NCBI RefSeq assembly: GCF_014201145.1 | Contig: NZ_JACHDP010000001.1 | Coordinates: 3,968,001 to 4,032,000, forward strand | Origin: Micromonospora parathelypteridis | Lineage (GTDB): Bacteria > Actinomycetota > Actinomycetes > Mycobacteriales > Micromonosporaceae | Direction: 5' to 3' | Length of the DNA: 64,000 bases | Shown here: in pieces, positions 9,335-17,616 of the stretch | Numbering within the stretch: the first letter of the stretch is position 1 | Layout: each line of letters starts with the position of its first letter | Made by a program: the position numbers and the translations under genes | Notes under the pieces: generated by a model | Databases searched by the model: none | What the model was told of the DNA's origin: nothing | The model's input: only the letters and a program-made list of their open reading frames with translations

Positions 9335-10009
9335 TCAGCGGGCGATGGCCAGCAGCCAGCCACGCGTCGCGCGGGTCAGCGAGAAGAAGGCACCGCCCAC
9401 CAGCACCCCACCGATGATCATTGGCGGCCAGTGCAGCGCCGCGTCCCAGAGACTGAGTGACCAGGTGAACAGGGCGCAGCCGGCCACCATGCCAAGCGCC
9501 AGCATGGCGGTCAGGCCGGCGCCCACCGCGCGTTGCGCCACGGCCAGGCCCGGCCGGGTGGAACGGGCGCTCGCCGCGACGACCAGCAGACCGGCGACCG
9601 CGAGCAGCAGCGAACCGGCCCAGATCCAGTCGACCGAGTTGGAGAGCAGCACATAGCCGGCCGGGGGTCGTGGGCCGTCACTCCAGCTCGACCCCCGCCA
9701 GGTCAGGTCGCCGGCAGCCACCCCCACGCCGGCGATCGCCAGCATCCGCAGCGAGAGCCCGCGCAGGGCGCCGACCGCCAGCTCGGCCTGCCAGGAGGGG
9801 AGGAGCTGCGCCGGCGAGCCGAACTCGACCACCGCCCGGCGCTGCGCCTCCGTGGGCGGCACACCGCTCTCGCGGTACGCCTCGACGGCGTCCAACAGCC
9901 CGTGCCGGGCTTCGGTCAGCAGGTCGGACTTGAGTCGCGCCGGCCCCTGCAACCGGGCGCTCAACTCCCGCAGGTGTTCGTCGACCAACACGTCTTCGCA
10001 GCGCGGCAT
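9335..10009 (-). CDS. HAAS / permease-prefix domain membrane protein
   Basis: The 224-residue protein has a cytosolic helical N-terminus (residues 1-75, with DLLTEARHGLLDAVEAY and a GVPPTEAQRRAVVEFGSP motif). This is typical of the HAAS or permease-prefix domain that often partners PadR-like regulators. About four hydrophobic segments follow, with two clear ones near VDWIWAGSLLLAVAGLLVV and GAGLTAMLALGMVAGCALF. It lies tail to tail with padR, separated by only 23 bases. A role in sensing or as part of a membrane regulatory unit is likely by family, but no substrate can be given. Confidence 0.75.
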   Translation of the reverse strand: MPRCEDVLVDEHLRELSARLQGPARLKSDLLTEARHGLLDAVEAYRESGVPPTEAQRRAVVEFGSPAQLLPSWQAELAVGALRGLSLRMLAIAGVGVAAGDLTWRGSSWSDGPRPPAGYVLLSNSVDWIWAGSLLLAVAGLLVVAASARSTRPGLAVAQRAVGAGLTAMLALGMVAGCALFTWSLSLWDAALHWPPMIIGGVLVGGAFFSLTRATRGWLLAIAR

Positions 10010-10078
10010 GGCACCACCCTGCCACGGACCGCAAGGCCCCGACGTCGGGGAGAACCCCTGGTCCGCCCCGGAGGCCGG

Positions 10079-11851
10079 TCAGGGGGTGAGAGCCAGGTAA
10101 CCGCGTTCGGCGGCGGCCTGCAGCAGCCACTGGTCCCGGTACCAACCGTCGGCGGCGACCAGTTCGGCGTGCCGACCACGCTGGATCACCCGGCCGGCGT
10201 CGAGGACGACGATCTCGTCCAGCTCTGCCAGCCCGCTGAGCCGGTGGCTGATCAACAGCACCGAGTGGTCGGCGGGGGTGGCGGCGAGGGCGGACGCGAG
10301 CACCGCGTCCGCGGCGGTCGGGTCCAGCCCCTCGGTGGGCTCGTCGAGCACCAGCACCGGTGGGGCGGCGAGCAGGGCCCGGGCGAGCGCCAGCCGCTGC
10401 CGCTGGCCGCCGGAGAGTTGCCCGCCCTCCTCGCCGACCAGTGTGTCCCAGCCCGCCGGCTGGGCGCGTACCCACTCCAGCAGACCGGCGGCGGAGGTGG
10501 CGGCGGTCAGCTCGTCCTCGCCGGCCCCGGCCCGCCCGAGCAGCAGGTTCTCCCGGACGGTGGCGTGGAAGACGTACGCCTCGGCCAGTAGGCCGCCGAC
10601 CGCGTGGGGCAGCGCCTCCTCGGCGTACGCCGAGAGGTCCTGACCGTCCAGGGTGACCCGGCCGGAGACGGGCCGAACGGTGCCGGTCAGCACGGCGGCC
10701 AGGGTGCTCTTGCCGGCGCCGCTCGGGCCGACGACCGCGATCCTCCGCCCGGCCGGCAGGTCCAGGCTGACGCCGTCCAGGGCGGGCGCCGAGCCGGCCC
10801 GGTACCGCACGGTCACGTCGGCGAAGCGCAGGTCGTGCGGGCCGGCCAGGTCGGTCACACCGTCCTTGGGCTGCGGAGTCGGCGTGCCGTCGTCGAGCAG
10901 GGCGGCCACCCGGGCCAGACCGGGCCGCAGTTGCGTCAACTGCCGGGCCGCCGCGACCAGCGCCAGTGTCACCTCGACCGCCGCCAGGGCTCCGACGGCC
11001 AGGACGCCCACCAGCACCCCCGGCACGTCGGCGGCCAACGCGGCCAACACCACCGCCGCGGCGGTCAACCCGGCGGTCAGCACGCCGGCCGCGTCCACCG
11101 CGAACCCGGTGGCGGCCAGCCGACGTTCCAGTCGGGCCAGCCGGCGGGCGCGTTGCTCGGCGGAGCGCAGCGCGGCGTCGGTGGCGCCGAACGCGGCCAG
11201 GTCGGCAGCGCCGTGGGTGAGGTCGATCGCGTCGGTGGCCAGTGCGCCGCGCAGCGGGGCCACCTCGGCCGCGCTGCGGCGGGTGACCGCGGTGGCCAGT
11301 GCGGGCAGCGCCACACCGGCGACCAGTAGCCCGACGGCTAGCGCTCCGGCGGCCGGCAGCGAGATCAGCGCGGCCACGCCGACCGCCAGCACGCCGACCA
11401 GGGCCGCCGCCGAGCCCGGGACCAGCACCCGCAGCAGCAGGTCCTGGACCGCCTCGACGTCGGAGACCAGCCGGCTCAGCACGTCCCCGGAGCGGTGCGG
11501 GGCGCTGCGCCGGGCCGCGAGGGTGGCGAAGACCCGGGCCCGGATGTCGGTGATCATGCGGAGCACCGCGTCGTGCCCGGCGAGCCGCTCGGAGTAGCGC
11601 AACACGCCCCGGCTGATCGCCAGCGCCCGGACCGCGACGATCGCCACGGTGAGCCGGTCCAGTGGAGGCTGGCCGGCGGCGCTCATCAACAGCCAGGTGG
11701 CGGTGGCCATCAGGGCCAGCCCGGCGAACTCGGTGGCGGCCGCGAGCAGCCCGGCACCGACCAGCCGGCCCAGGTACGGGCGGGCCAGCCGCAGCACGGT
11801 CCGTTCGGCGCTGGCCCGCCCGGCCGGACCTGGCCGGTGTGCCGTGCTCAT
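10079..11851 (-). CDS. cydC: Thiol reductant ABC exporter subunit CydC
   Basis: The 590-residue product is the second half of the CydDC exporter, which moves reductant (glutathione, cysteine or, here, probably mycothiol-related thiols) across the membrane and is needed to assemble cytochrome bd. An N-terminal six-helix ABC transmembrane region (about residues 20-310) is followed by an ATPase domain with a Walker A GPSGAGKST, signature [16 protein letters not shown] and Walker B LVLDEPTEGLD. The ATG at 11851 overlaps the stop of cydD in ATGA, so the long open frame further upstream was not used. It is the last gene of the cydABDC operon. Confidence 0.93.
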   Translation of the reverse strand: MSTAHRPGPAGRASAERTVLRLARPYLGRLVGAGLLAAATEFAGLALMATATWLLMSAAGQPPLDRLTVAIVAVRALAISRGVLRYSERLAGHDAVLRMITDIRARVFATLAARRSAPHRSGDVLSRLVSDVEAVQDLLLRVLVPGSAAALVGVLAVGVAALISLPAAGALAVGLLVAGVALPALATAVTRRSAAEVAPLRGALATDAIDLTHGAADLAAFGATDAALRSAEQRARRLARLERRLAATGFAVDAAGVLTAGLTAAAVVLAALAADVPGVLVGVLAVGALAAVEVTLALVAAARQLTQLRPGLARVAALLDDGTPTPQPKDGVTDLAGPHDLRFADVTVRYRAGSAPALDGVSLDLPAGRRIAVVGPSGAGKSTLAAVLTGTVRPVSGRVTLDGQDLSAYAEEALPHAVGGLLAEAYVFHATVRENLLLGRAGAGEDELTAATSAAGLLEWVRAQPAGWDTLVGEEGGQLSGGQRQRLALARALLAAPPVLVLDEPTEGLDPTAADAVLASALAATPADHSVLLISHRLSGLAELDEIVVLDAGRVIQRGRHAELVAADGWYRDQWLLQAAAERGYLALTP

Positions 11852-13524
11852 CGGGGCGCCTTTCCGGTCGGCTCGGGCGTCAGTTCGGTGACCCGACCGT
11901 CCTCGACGCGCAGGATCCGGTCGGCGTCGGCGAGCAACGCCGGTCGGTGCGCGACCAGCAGCGCGGTCCGCCCGGCGACCAGACGGCGGGTGGCGTCGAG
12001 CACCACCGCCTCGGCGGCGGTGTCCAGTCGGGCGGTGGGTTCGTCGAGCAGCACCACCGGTGCGGCCCGCAGGAATGCCCGAGCCAGCGCCACCCGCTGC
12101 CGCTGCCCGCTGGACAGCCCGTGGCCGCGTTCGCCGAGCACGGTGTCCAGGCCGTCCGGCAGGCCGACCACCACGTCGTCCAGGGCGGCATCGTGCACCG
12201 CGGCGGCAAGTGCGTCGGGCCGGGTGTCCGGTGCGCCGAGCCGGATGTTGTCGGCCAGCGAGGCGGCGAAGAGGTGGGCCCGCTGCGGCACCCAGGCGAG
12301 CTGTCGGCGCCAGGCGTCCGGGTCGGCGGTGGCGAGGTCGATCCCATCCACGGTGATCCGCCCGCTGGTCGGCGTCACGAAGCCGAGCAGCAGGCCGAGC
12401 AGGGTGCTCTTGCCGGCGCCGCTGGGCCCGATGATGGCGATCCGTTCGCCGGGCCGGATGGTCAGGGTCACGTCGCGCAGCGCGGTGGTCCGCTCGTACG
12501 CGACGGTCACCCCCTCGAACCGGATCTCGCGCCGCGCGTCCGGGATGGCGGCGCCCTCGGCGGCCCGGGGTGCCGGTGGCGCGGCCGAGATGGTCAGCGC
12601 CTCGTCCAGCGCGGCGAGCCCCTCCATGCTGGCGTGGAAGCGGCTGCCAGCGGACCGCAGCGGCAGGTACGCCTCCGGGGTGAGTAGCAGCACCAGCAGC
12701 GCGGTCTGCAGGGCCAGCCCGCCGCCGAGCAACCGGATACCGACCGGCACCGCGACCAGCGCCACCGAGAGGGTGGCGACCAGCTCCAGCACCAACGCGG
12801 AGAGGAACGCGATCCGCAGCGTCTTCATGGTGGCGACCCGGTGCCCGTCGGCCATCCGGCGCACCACGTCGGTCTGCGCCCGGGCCCGCCCAAACGCGCG
12901 CAGCGTGGGCAGCCCGGCGACCATGTCCAGGAAGTGGCCGCCGAGCAGTGCGAGCCGCCGCCACTGCCGTTCGGTGGCGGCCTGCGCCTGCCAGCCGAGC
13001 AGCGCCCCGAAGACCGGGATCAGCGGCAGGGTCAGCGCGATGATCACCGCCGAGCTCCAGTCGGCGAAGACGACCCGGGCCAGCACCGCCAGCGGCACCG
13101 TCACACTGAGCACCAGCTGTGGGAGGTATCCGGTGAAGTACGCGTCCAGCGCATCCAACCCGCGCCCGGCCAGAGTGGCGAGCTGACCGGCTCGCTGCCC
13201 GGCCACCCAGCCGGGGCCGTGTCGGCCCACCGCGCCGAGCAGGTCGGCCCGCAGCGTGGCCTTGACCGTGGCGGCGACCCGCGCCGAGACGGTGCCCTGT
13301 GCCCAGACCAGCGCGGAGCGGGCGGCGACGGCGACCACGAAGCCGGCCAGCGCCGGTCGGTCCAGTCGGCCGTCGATGGCGGTGGCCAGCACCGCCGCGA
13401 GCGCGGTGGCCTGCGCCACGATCAACCCGGCGGCGAGCACGCCCAGCAGCGCGAGCACGGCAAGATCGCGCCGGGCCGCGGGGACCCGGCGCAGCAGACG
13501 CGGGTCGAACGGACGGCGGTTCAC
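11848..13524 (-). CDS. cydD: Thiol reductant ABC exporter subunit CydD
   Basis: The 558-residue CydD protein pairs with CydC to form a heterodimeric exporter for assembly of cytochrome bd. The first 310 residues carry six membrane helices, beginning with LAVLALLGVLAAGLIVAQATAL. The ATPase part has Walker A GPSGAGKST, signature LSSGQRQRVALARAFL and Walker B VVLLDEPTARLD. The C-terminal H-loop reads LLVAHRPALL. It overlaps cydB upstream and cydC downstream by four bases each, giving a tightly coupled operon. Confidence 0.93.
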   Translation of the reverse strand: MNRRPFDPRLLRRVPAARRDLAVLALLGVLAAGLIVAQATALAAVLATAIDGRLDRPALAGFVVAVAARSALVWAQGTVSARVAATVKATLRADLLGAVGRHGPGWVAGQRAGQLATLAGRGLDALDAYFTGYLPQLVLSVTVPLAVLARVVFADWSSAVIIALTLPLIPVFGALLGWQAQAATERQWRRLALLGGHFLDMVAGLPTLRAFGRARAQTDVVRRMADGHRVATMKTLRIAFLSALVLELVATLSVALVAVPVGIRLLGGGLALQTALLVLLLTPEAYLPLRSAGSRFHASMEGLAALDEALTISAAPPAPRAAEGAAIPDARREIRFEGVTVAYERTTALRDVTLTIRPGERIAIIGPSGAGKSTLLGLLLGFVTPTSGRITVDGIDLATADPDAWRRQLAWVPQRAHLFAASLADNIRLGAPDTRPDALAAAVHDAALDDVVVGLPDGLDTVLGERGHGLSSGQRQRVALARAFLRAAPVVLLDEPTARLDTAAEAVVLDATRRLVAGRTALLVAHRPALLADADRILRVEDGRVTELTPEPTGKAPR

Positions 13525-14528
13525 CAGTACACCGGTGCCCTACCGTCGGTCCGTCCTCGGAAAACCCACCAGCACATCGCCTGGAAGCCTAGTAGGGCCG
13601 GAAGCAGCGGCAGCGCCACCCAGCCGAGCAGCCGCAGTGTCGGTGCGCTTGCGGCCGCGTCGGCCACCGTCAGCGAGGCGCCCGGATCGGTCGTGGACAC
13701 CAGCACGTAGGGCCAGAGGGCCGCGCCGACCAGCGCCACCGGCAGCGCCAGGGCCGCGCCGGTGGCGATCAGGGCCCACCCCGGCCGCCGCCGCGCCAGC
13801 GCCGCACGGGCCGCCAGCAGCGCCGCCACGAGCAGCACCGGCAGGAGTACGGCCACAGCCGGCCGCTGGACCGCGTCGCGTACCCGGCTGGAGAGCAGGC
13901 CCACGACGGTGGCCAGGGCGACCGCGGTGAGCGCCACCGGCACCAGCCGACGGGCCGTGCGGCCGACCACGGCGGCGTCGGCCCTCGGCAGTCGCAGAGT
14001 GAGGAAGGTCGCACCGTGCACCGCGACCAGGGCCACCATGGCCAGCCCGACGGCTGCCGCGAAGGGCGTGACCAGATGCGACACTCCGGCGACGTGCCCG
14101 TCGGTCTGGCGGGGCATGCCCTGCAGCAGCGCGGCGAGCAGCACACCCCAGCCCAGCGCGGCGAGGGCGCTGCCGATCATCACGACACGGTCCCAGCGGG
14201 CGCGGGCCCGCTCGTCGGTGGGCCGGCTGCGCAGTTGCACCCCGGCGGTGACCAGAACGACGCCGACCAGGGCACCGGCGACGGCCGGATAGGCGCCGGC
14301 GAGCAACTCACCCTCTAACACCGGGAACGCGCCGAACAGGATGCCGACGGTGGCCACCAGCCAGACCTCGTTGCCGAGGAAGAACGGGCCGAGCGCGGTG
14401 AGCGCCGCTCGCCGCTCGGCCGGGCCACCGCCCCGCGCGAGCAGCAGCCCGACGCCGTAGTCGTAGCCGGCGAGTACCAGGTAGCTGGCGAAGAAGAGGC
14501 CGAGCAGGGCGTACCAGGCGAGGTCCAC
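13521..14528 (-). CDS. cydB: Cytochrome bd ubiquinol/menaquinol oxidase subunit II
   Basis: This 335-residue integral membrane protein has eight or nine hydrophobic segments and the N-terminal motif ASYLVLAGYDYGVGLL (in E. coli FxxLDGFDLGVG) that marks CydB. The PFFLGNEVWLVATVGILFGAFP region also matches. It forms the heterodimer with CydA that oxidises quinol and reduces oxygen to water with high affinity. In actinomycetes the enzyme supports growth at low oxygen or when the bcc-aa3 branch fails. It lies 18 bases after cydA and overlaps cydD by four bases. Confidence 0.93.
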   Translation of the reverse strand: MDLAWYALLGLFFASYLVLAGYDYGVGLLLARGGGPAERRAALTALGPFFLGNEVWLVATVGILFGAFPVLEGELLAGAYPAVAGALVGVVLVTAGVQLRSRPTDERARARWDRVVMIGSALAALGWGVLLAALLQGMPRQTDGHVAGVSHLVTPFAAAVGLAMVALVAVHGATFLTLRLPRADAAVVGRTARRLVPVALTAVALATVVGLLSSRVRDAVQRPAVAVLLPVLLVAALLAARAALARRRPGWALIATGAALALPVALVGAALWPYVLVSTTDPGASLTVADAAASAPTLRLLGWVALPLLPALLGFQAMCWWVFRGRTDGRAPVYW

Positions 14529-14546
14529 GGTCTTCTCCTCAGATCC

Positions 14547-15800
14547 TCAGACGAGGGCGGGTTCGGGGTGGGCCGGCTCACCGGGCGGCGCCGGAGGGCG
14601 GCCGAGCGGCGGGTCGGCCGCGCCGCGCGCCGCGTGCCGGGCGAGCAGCACCCAGTTGGTGACGGCGAGGGTGCCCAGCAGCAGGCTGAAGCCGATCAGC
14701 GAGGTGAGCATCACGGGGGCGCCGACCGGGGACACCGCCTGCTCGGTGGGGAGCAGCCCGTACGCCACCCAGGGTTGGCGGCCGACCTCCCGCGAGATCC
14801 AGCCGAGGATCACCGCGACGAACGGCAGCGGCAGGGCCAGCAGGACCAGCCAGAGCGGGAAGCGCAGTCGGATGATCCAGTCCCGGAAGAGCAGGGGCAG
14901 CAGCAGCCAGACGCAGCCGAGCGTGAAGCCGGTCAGGATCATGAAGCCCAGCCCGACGCTGGCCAGCACCGGTGGGGTGTAGTCGCCGGGGCCGAACCGG
15001 GCTGTCCACTCGGCGATCAGCGCCTGGGCCTCCGGGCTCTGGCCGCCGAACTTGGTCGGCTGCACCCCGCCGACCGGGCCGAACTGGGCGAAGCCGAAGC
15101 CCTGCACCATGGTGATCGCCAGCGCCGACGTGACCACGCCGATCCGCAGCGAGGTGCGGAAGAGCGCGAAGTCGGTGGTACGCCGGATCAGATGCCATGC
15201 GCTGACCGCCGCCATCACCATCCCGCCGACCAGCAACGCCGCCGAGACCACGTGCCCGAACGCCATGCCGAGACTGGGGTTGGTGAGCAGCGCGCCGAAG
15301 TCGGTGAGGTGGGCGATCCCGTCGCGTACCTCGTAACCGACCGGGTTCTGCAGCCAGGAGTTGGCCACCATGATCCAGAACGCCGACGCGTACGCGGTGA
15401 TCGCCACACCCCAGAGCAACGCGAGGTGGACACCCTTGCGGAGTCGGTGCCAGCCGAAGATCCACATCCCGAGGAACGTGGACTCGAGGAAGAACGCCAC
15501 AAGCGTCTCGATGGCCAGCGGTGCGCCGAAGACGTTGCCGACGTAGCGCGACAGGCCACTCCAGTTCAGCCCGAACTGGAACTCCATCACGATGCCGGTG
15601 GCGATGCCGAGCACGTAGTTGATCACATAGAGCTGGCCCCAGTATCGGGTGAGCCGCTCCCACTTCGGGTTACCGGTGAGCACCCAGGCGGTCTGCATCC
15701 CGACCAGCAGAGTCACCAGCCCGAGCGTGACGACCACGAACAGGAAATGGATCGAGGTGGTGGTGGCGAACTGCAGGCGGGCGAGGAGCAGGGTGTCCAT
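14547..15800 (-). CDS. cydA: Cytochrome bd ubiquinol/menaquinol oxidase subunit I
   Basis: The 417-residue CydA protein carries the quinol site and all haems. The N-terminal LLARLQFATTTSIHFLFV supplies the conserved haem ligand His18. GIATGIVMEFQFGLNW and GRQPWVAYGLLPT are family signatures. It is shorter than E. coli CydA (522) because the Q-loop lacks the long insert, as in most actinobacterial enzymes. The ATG follows GGAGGG at good spacing. A promoter with a 17-base spacer (CTGACA/TAGGGT) lies 39-67 bases upstream, and several TACTAC/GTAG palindromes surround it. This suggests control by the BlaI-type regulator encoded at 17095-17592, possibly with the PadR protein. Confidence 0.95.
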   Translation of the reverse strand: MDTLLLARLQFATTTSIHFLFVVVTLGLVTLLVGMQTAWVLTGNPKWERLTRYWGQLYVINYVLGIATGIVMEFQFGLNWSGLSRYVGNVFGAPLAIETLVAFFLESTFLGMWIFGWHRLRKGVHLALLWGVAITAYASAFWIMVANSWLQNPVGYEVRDGIAHLTDFGALLTNPSLGMAFGHVVSAALLVGGMVMAAVSAWHLIRRTTDFALFRTSLRIGVVTSALAITMVQGFGFAQFGPVGGVQPTKFGGQSPEAQALIAEWTARFGPGDYTPPVLASVGLGFMILTGFTLGCVWLLLPLLFRDWIIRLRFPLWLVLLALPLPFVAVILGWISREVGRQPWVAYGLLPTEQAVSPVGAPVMLTSLIGFSLLLGTLAVTNWVLLARHAARGAADPPLGRPPAPPGEPAHPEPALV

Positions 15801-15838
15801 GGCCGGCCCTCCGTAACGTTGGCTGCCTTGTCGTAGCC

Positions 15839-15867
15839 ACCCTACACGTAGCTTGGCTACATGTCAG
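15839..15867 (-). promoter_or_regulatory. Candidate cydA promoter with GTAGC-N3-GCTAC site in the spacer
   Basis: On the minus strand a -35 CTGACA (15867-15862) and a -10 TAGGGT (15844-15839) are separated by exactly 17 bases. The spacer contains the inverted repeat GTAGC-N3-GCTAC (15848-15860), so a repressor bound there would block polymerase. The same 13-base form abuts padR at 8955-8967. Confidence 0.55.
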
Positions 15868-15869
15868 AC

Positions 15870-15911
15870 TACTACGCCCTGTCGTAGGAAACTTTACTAC
15901 GTAACGTAGTA
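15870..15911. promoter_or_regulatory. BlaI-type operators upstream of the cydA promoter
   Basis: TACTACGTAACGTAGTA (15895-15911) is a perfect 17-base palindrome matching the TACTAC-N5-GTAGTA form of actinobacterial BlaI/CopY sites. A second, wider-spaced pair TACTAC-N8-GTAGGA lies at 15870-15889, next to the -35 box. A sister site differing mainly in the central bases is in front of blaI itself. Confidence 0.65.
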
Positions 15912-15926
15912 GCTGTGCCCTGGGGG

Positions 15927-16001
15927 AGATCGCGCTAGATCCTGGATGTAGTGGCCTCGCGGGCCTGGGGATGCCCCTGGATCCAGGATTGAGCGCGATC
16001 T
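15927..16001. terminator. Inverted repeat separating the M56/blaI operon from the cyd promoter
   Basis: Two 21-base arms (15927-15947 and 15981-16001) match at 19 positions, giving a long hairpin between the 3' end of the M56 gene and the cyd regulatory region. It is placed to end M56 transcription before it enters the cyd operon. Directly after the right arm begins a near-perfect 18-base tandem pair (GCGCGATCTTsGAGTTGG). Confidence 0.5.
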
Positions 16002-16032
16002 TCGAGTTGGGCGCGATCTTGGAGTTGGGCGC

Positions 16033-16118
16033 GGGCGCAGGCGTGGAGCGTGGGCGCAGGCGTGGAGCGTGGGCACGGGCACGGGCGTGGGCACGGGCGT
16101 GGGCGCGGGCACGGGCGC
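16033..16118 (+). repeat. G-rich tandem repeats, potential G-quadruplex
   Basis: Two exact copies of a 19-base unit starting GGGCGCAGG (16033-16070) are followed by eight GGGCnn hexamers (16071-16118). The hexamers give eight G-triplets with three-base loops on the plus strand, an ideal G-quadruplex pattern. The whole of 16002-16178 is low-complexity GC sequence without a gene. It lies just beyond the M56 stop codon. Confidence 0.8.
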
Positions 16119-16178
16119 GCGGCGTGGTGGGCGTGGCGGTGTGGGCCGCGGTGAGCCGGTGTGGGCCGGCAGGTCAGG

Positions 16179-17084
16179 TCAGCTCAGGAAGAGGGTGACC
16201 GGCAGAGCGACAAGCATGGTGGCGACCGCGAGGGCGGTGGCACCGAGCACCCGGGGCGGCCGGTCGCTGACCAGCAGACGCTGCACCCGTACGTCAAGGT
16301 CCCGGTCGCCCATGCCCAGCGCGCCCGCCGGGGTGACCCGGTGACCAGCGGCGGCGAACCGGCGCAGTGCTCCCGCCAGCGGCGCATCCGCGTGCAGCTC
16401 ACGGGCCTTGTCGTCGGCGCGCATCTCGACCAGCAGGGCGACCCGCTCGTGCGCGTCGCGGACCCAGCCGAACCACGGCAACGCGCGGCACAGCGCGGTG
16501 AACGGCAGCAGCACCAGGTCGTGCCGCTCGTGGGCGTGCGCGCGCTCGTGGCTGAGCACCGCGGCCAACTCGGCCCGATCCAGCAGACTCAACGTGCCGG
16601 CGCTGACGACCACCTGCGGCTTCACGCCCGGCAGGCAGTACGCGGCGGCGCTCGGATGATCCAACACCAGCGCGCCGGGTGCGGCCGGGTCGTCCCGGGC
16701 GACCAGGGAGAGCAGGTCCCGGTGCCGACGTTGGGCGCGTACGGTGCCGTGGATGCTGCGCACGGTCGTGGTGACCAGCACCGCGCCGATGCCGAAGCCC
16801 ACCCCGACTCCGGCCAGGTGGAAGGTGCTGATCCCGACCGGCAGGGGGCCATGGCCGAGGTCGTTGGCCAGGGCGAGCAGCGCGCTCCCGGTTGGCAGGC
16901 CGTACGTGCTCAGCCCGAGCGCCATCGGCAGACCCATCGCGGAGAGGCCCAGAGCCAACCCCACGGCCTGCCAGCAGATGATCGCCACCCGGGGGCTCTG
17001 CCACGTCCAGGTGGAGCGTGCCAGCACCTGAGCCGTCAGATAGCAGGCCAGCATGGTGGCGGCGAAGTGCACGGCATAGGCCAT
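16179..17084 (-). CDS. M56 family membrane zinc metallopeptidase (BlaR1/MecR1-like, no sensor domain)
   Basis: The 301-residue protein has hydrophobic segments near residues 5-22, 36-60, 62-76 and 84-108. A cytosolic or membrane-facing zinc protease core carries HERAH at 179-183 and a downstream LVEMRAD that may give the third ligand. This is the M56 protease unit of BlaR1 and MecR1, but the extracellular penicillin-binding sensor domain of those proteins (which run to about 585 residues) is absent. In BlaR1 systems the protease is activated by signal and inactivates the BlaI repressor. Here it lies ten bases downstream of blaI on the same strand, so the pair is one operon. What it senses is unknown. 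Confidence 0.88.
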   Translation of the reverse strand: MAYAVHFAATMLACYLTAQVLARSTWTWQSPRVAIICWQAVGLALGLSAMGLPMALGLSTYGLPTGSALLALANDLGHGPLPVGISTFHLAGVGVGFGIGAVLVTTTVRSIHGTVRAQRRHRDLLSLVARDDPAAPGALVLDHPSAAAYCLPGVKPQVVVSAGTLSLLDRAELAAVLSHERAHAHERHDLVLLPFTALCRALPWFGWVRDAHERVALLVEMRADDKARELHADAPLAGALRRFAAAGHRVTPAGALGMGDRDLDVRVQRLLVSDRPPRVLGATALAVATMLVALPVTLFLS

Positions 17085-17094
17085 GGCGCGTGTC

Positions 17095-17592
17095 CTACCG
17101 CTCCGCTGCCTCGCCGGCAGGTCGCCGGCCCGCCGGCCCGTCCACCCGGTCGGTCAACTCGGCGCCCGACTCGGCCCGACCCGGTCCGGCGGCGCCCGTG
17201 CCACCGGCGGTGGTGTCCGGCCCGGTCAGGCCGGCTTCGCTCCCCAGGGCCGCCCGCAGCACCTCGGCCTCGGTGCCGGTGACCGAGCGGGCGAAGCGCA
17301 CCAGCGCGGCGTCCCGGCTGCCGCCCAGGTCGAGGGCATCGAGCATGAGTTGGGCGATGTGCGCCTCGCGGCTGGCGGCTGGCCGGTACCGCCAGGCCCG
17401 ACCCTCCCGCTCGCGCTGCACCATGCCCTTGCCGGCGAGCCGGTCCAACACGGTCATCACCGTGGTGTACGCCAACTCGCGGCCGTCGAGCGCGTCGGCC
17501 ACCTCGCGCACGGTCACGCCATCCGACGTGCCGGGGACCACGTCCCACAACACGTCCATCACCGCACGCTCAAGATCGCCCAACCGAGTCAC
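17095..17592 (-). CDS. blaI: BlaI/MecI/CopY family transcriptional repressor
   Basis: The 165-residue repressor has the BlaI winged helix at its N-terminus: RLGDLERAVMDVLWD, a recognition region TVREVADAL...LAYTTVMTVLDRLAGKGMV and a wing with RAWRYRP. A dimerisation tail of variable sequence follows. The GTG start at 17592 is six bases after a TAGGAT box (17604-17599), which predicts a leaderless transcript. A TACTAC-N5-GTAGGA operator overlaps that box, so the protein should repress itself. The same operator occurs at cydA, suggesting the repressor links the M56 signal to respiratory gene expression, as mycobacterial BlaI is linked to respiration genes. Confidence 0.9.
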   Translation of the reverse strand: MTRLGDLERAVMDVLWDVVPGTSDGVTVREVADALDGRELAYTTVMTVLDRLAGKGMVQREREGRAWRYRPAASREAHIAQLMLDALDLGGSRDAALVRFARSVTGTEAEVLRAALGSEAGLTGPDTTAGGTGAAGPGRAESGAELTDRVDGPAGRRPAGEAAER

Positions 17593-17599
17593 ACCCCAA

Positions 17600-17616
17600 T
17601 CCTACCCCCGGTAGTA
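17600..17616 (-). promoter_or_regulatory. BlaI-type operator over the blaI -10 box
   Basis: On the minus strand TACTACCGGGGGTAGGA matches the perfect cydA-side site TACTACGTAACGTAGTA in eleven of the twelve half-site bases, and both are 17 bases long. It overlaps the presumed -10 TAGGAT at 17604-17599, a position suited to direct autorepression. Confidence 0.65.

Noticed and set aside
11849..12964. N-terminal extension of CydC into cydD
   Set aside because: The frame is open only because of high GC; the CydC domain begins at the ATG at 11851, which overlaps the cydD stop in ATGA.
15971..16198. Open frame in the G-rich repeats
   Set aside because: It is made by hexamer repeats, encodes only Arg/Ala/Gly words, and has no start signal.
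16179..17592. Beta-lactam resistance regulators BlaR1/BlaI in the classical sense
   Set aside because: The protease lacks the penicillin-binding sensor domain and no beta-lactamase gene is nearby; the matching operator is at cydA.
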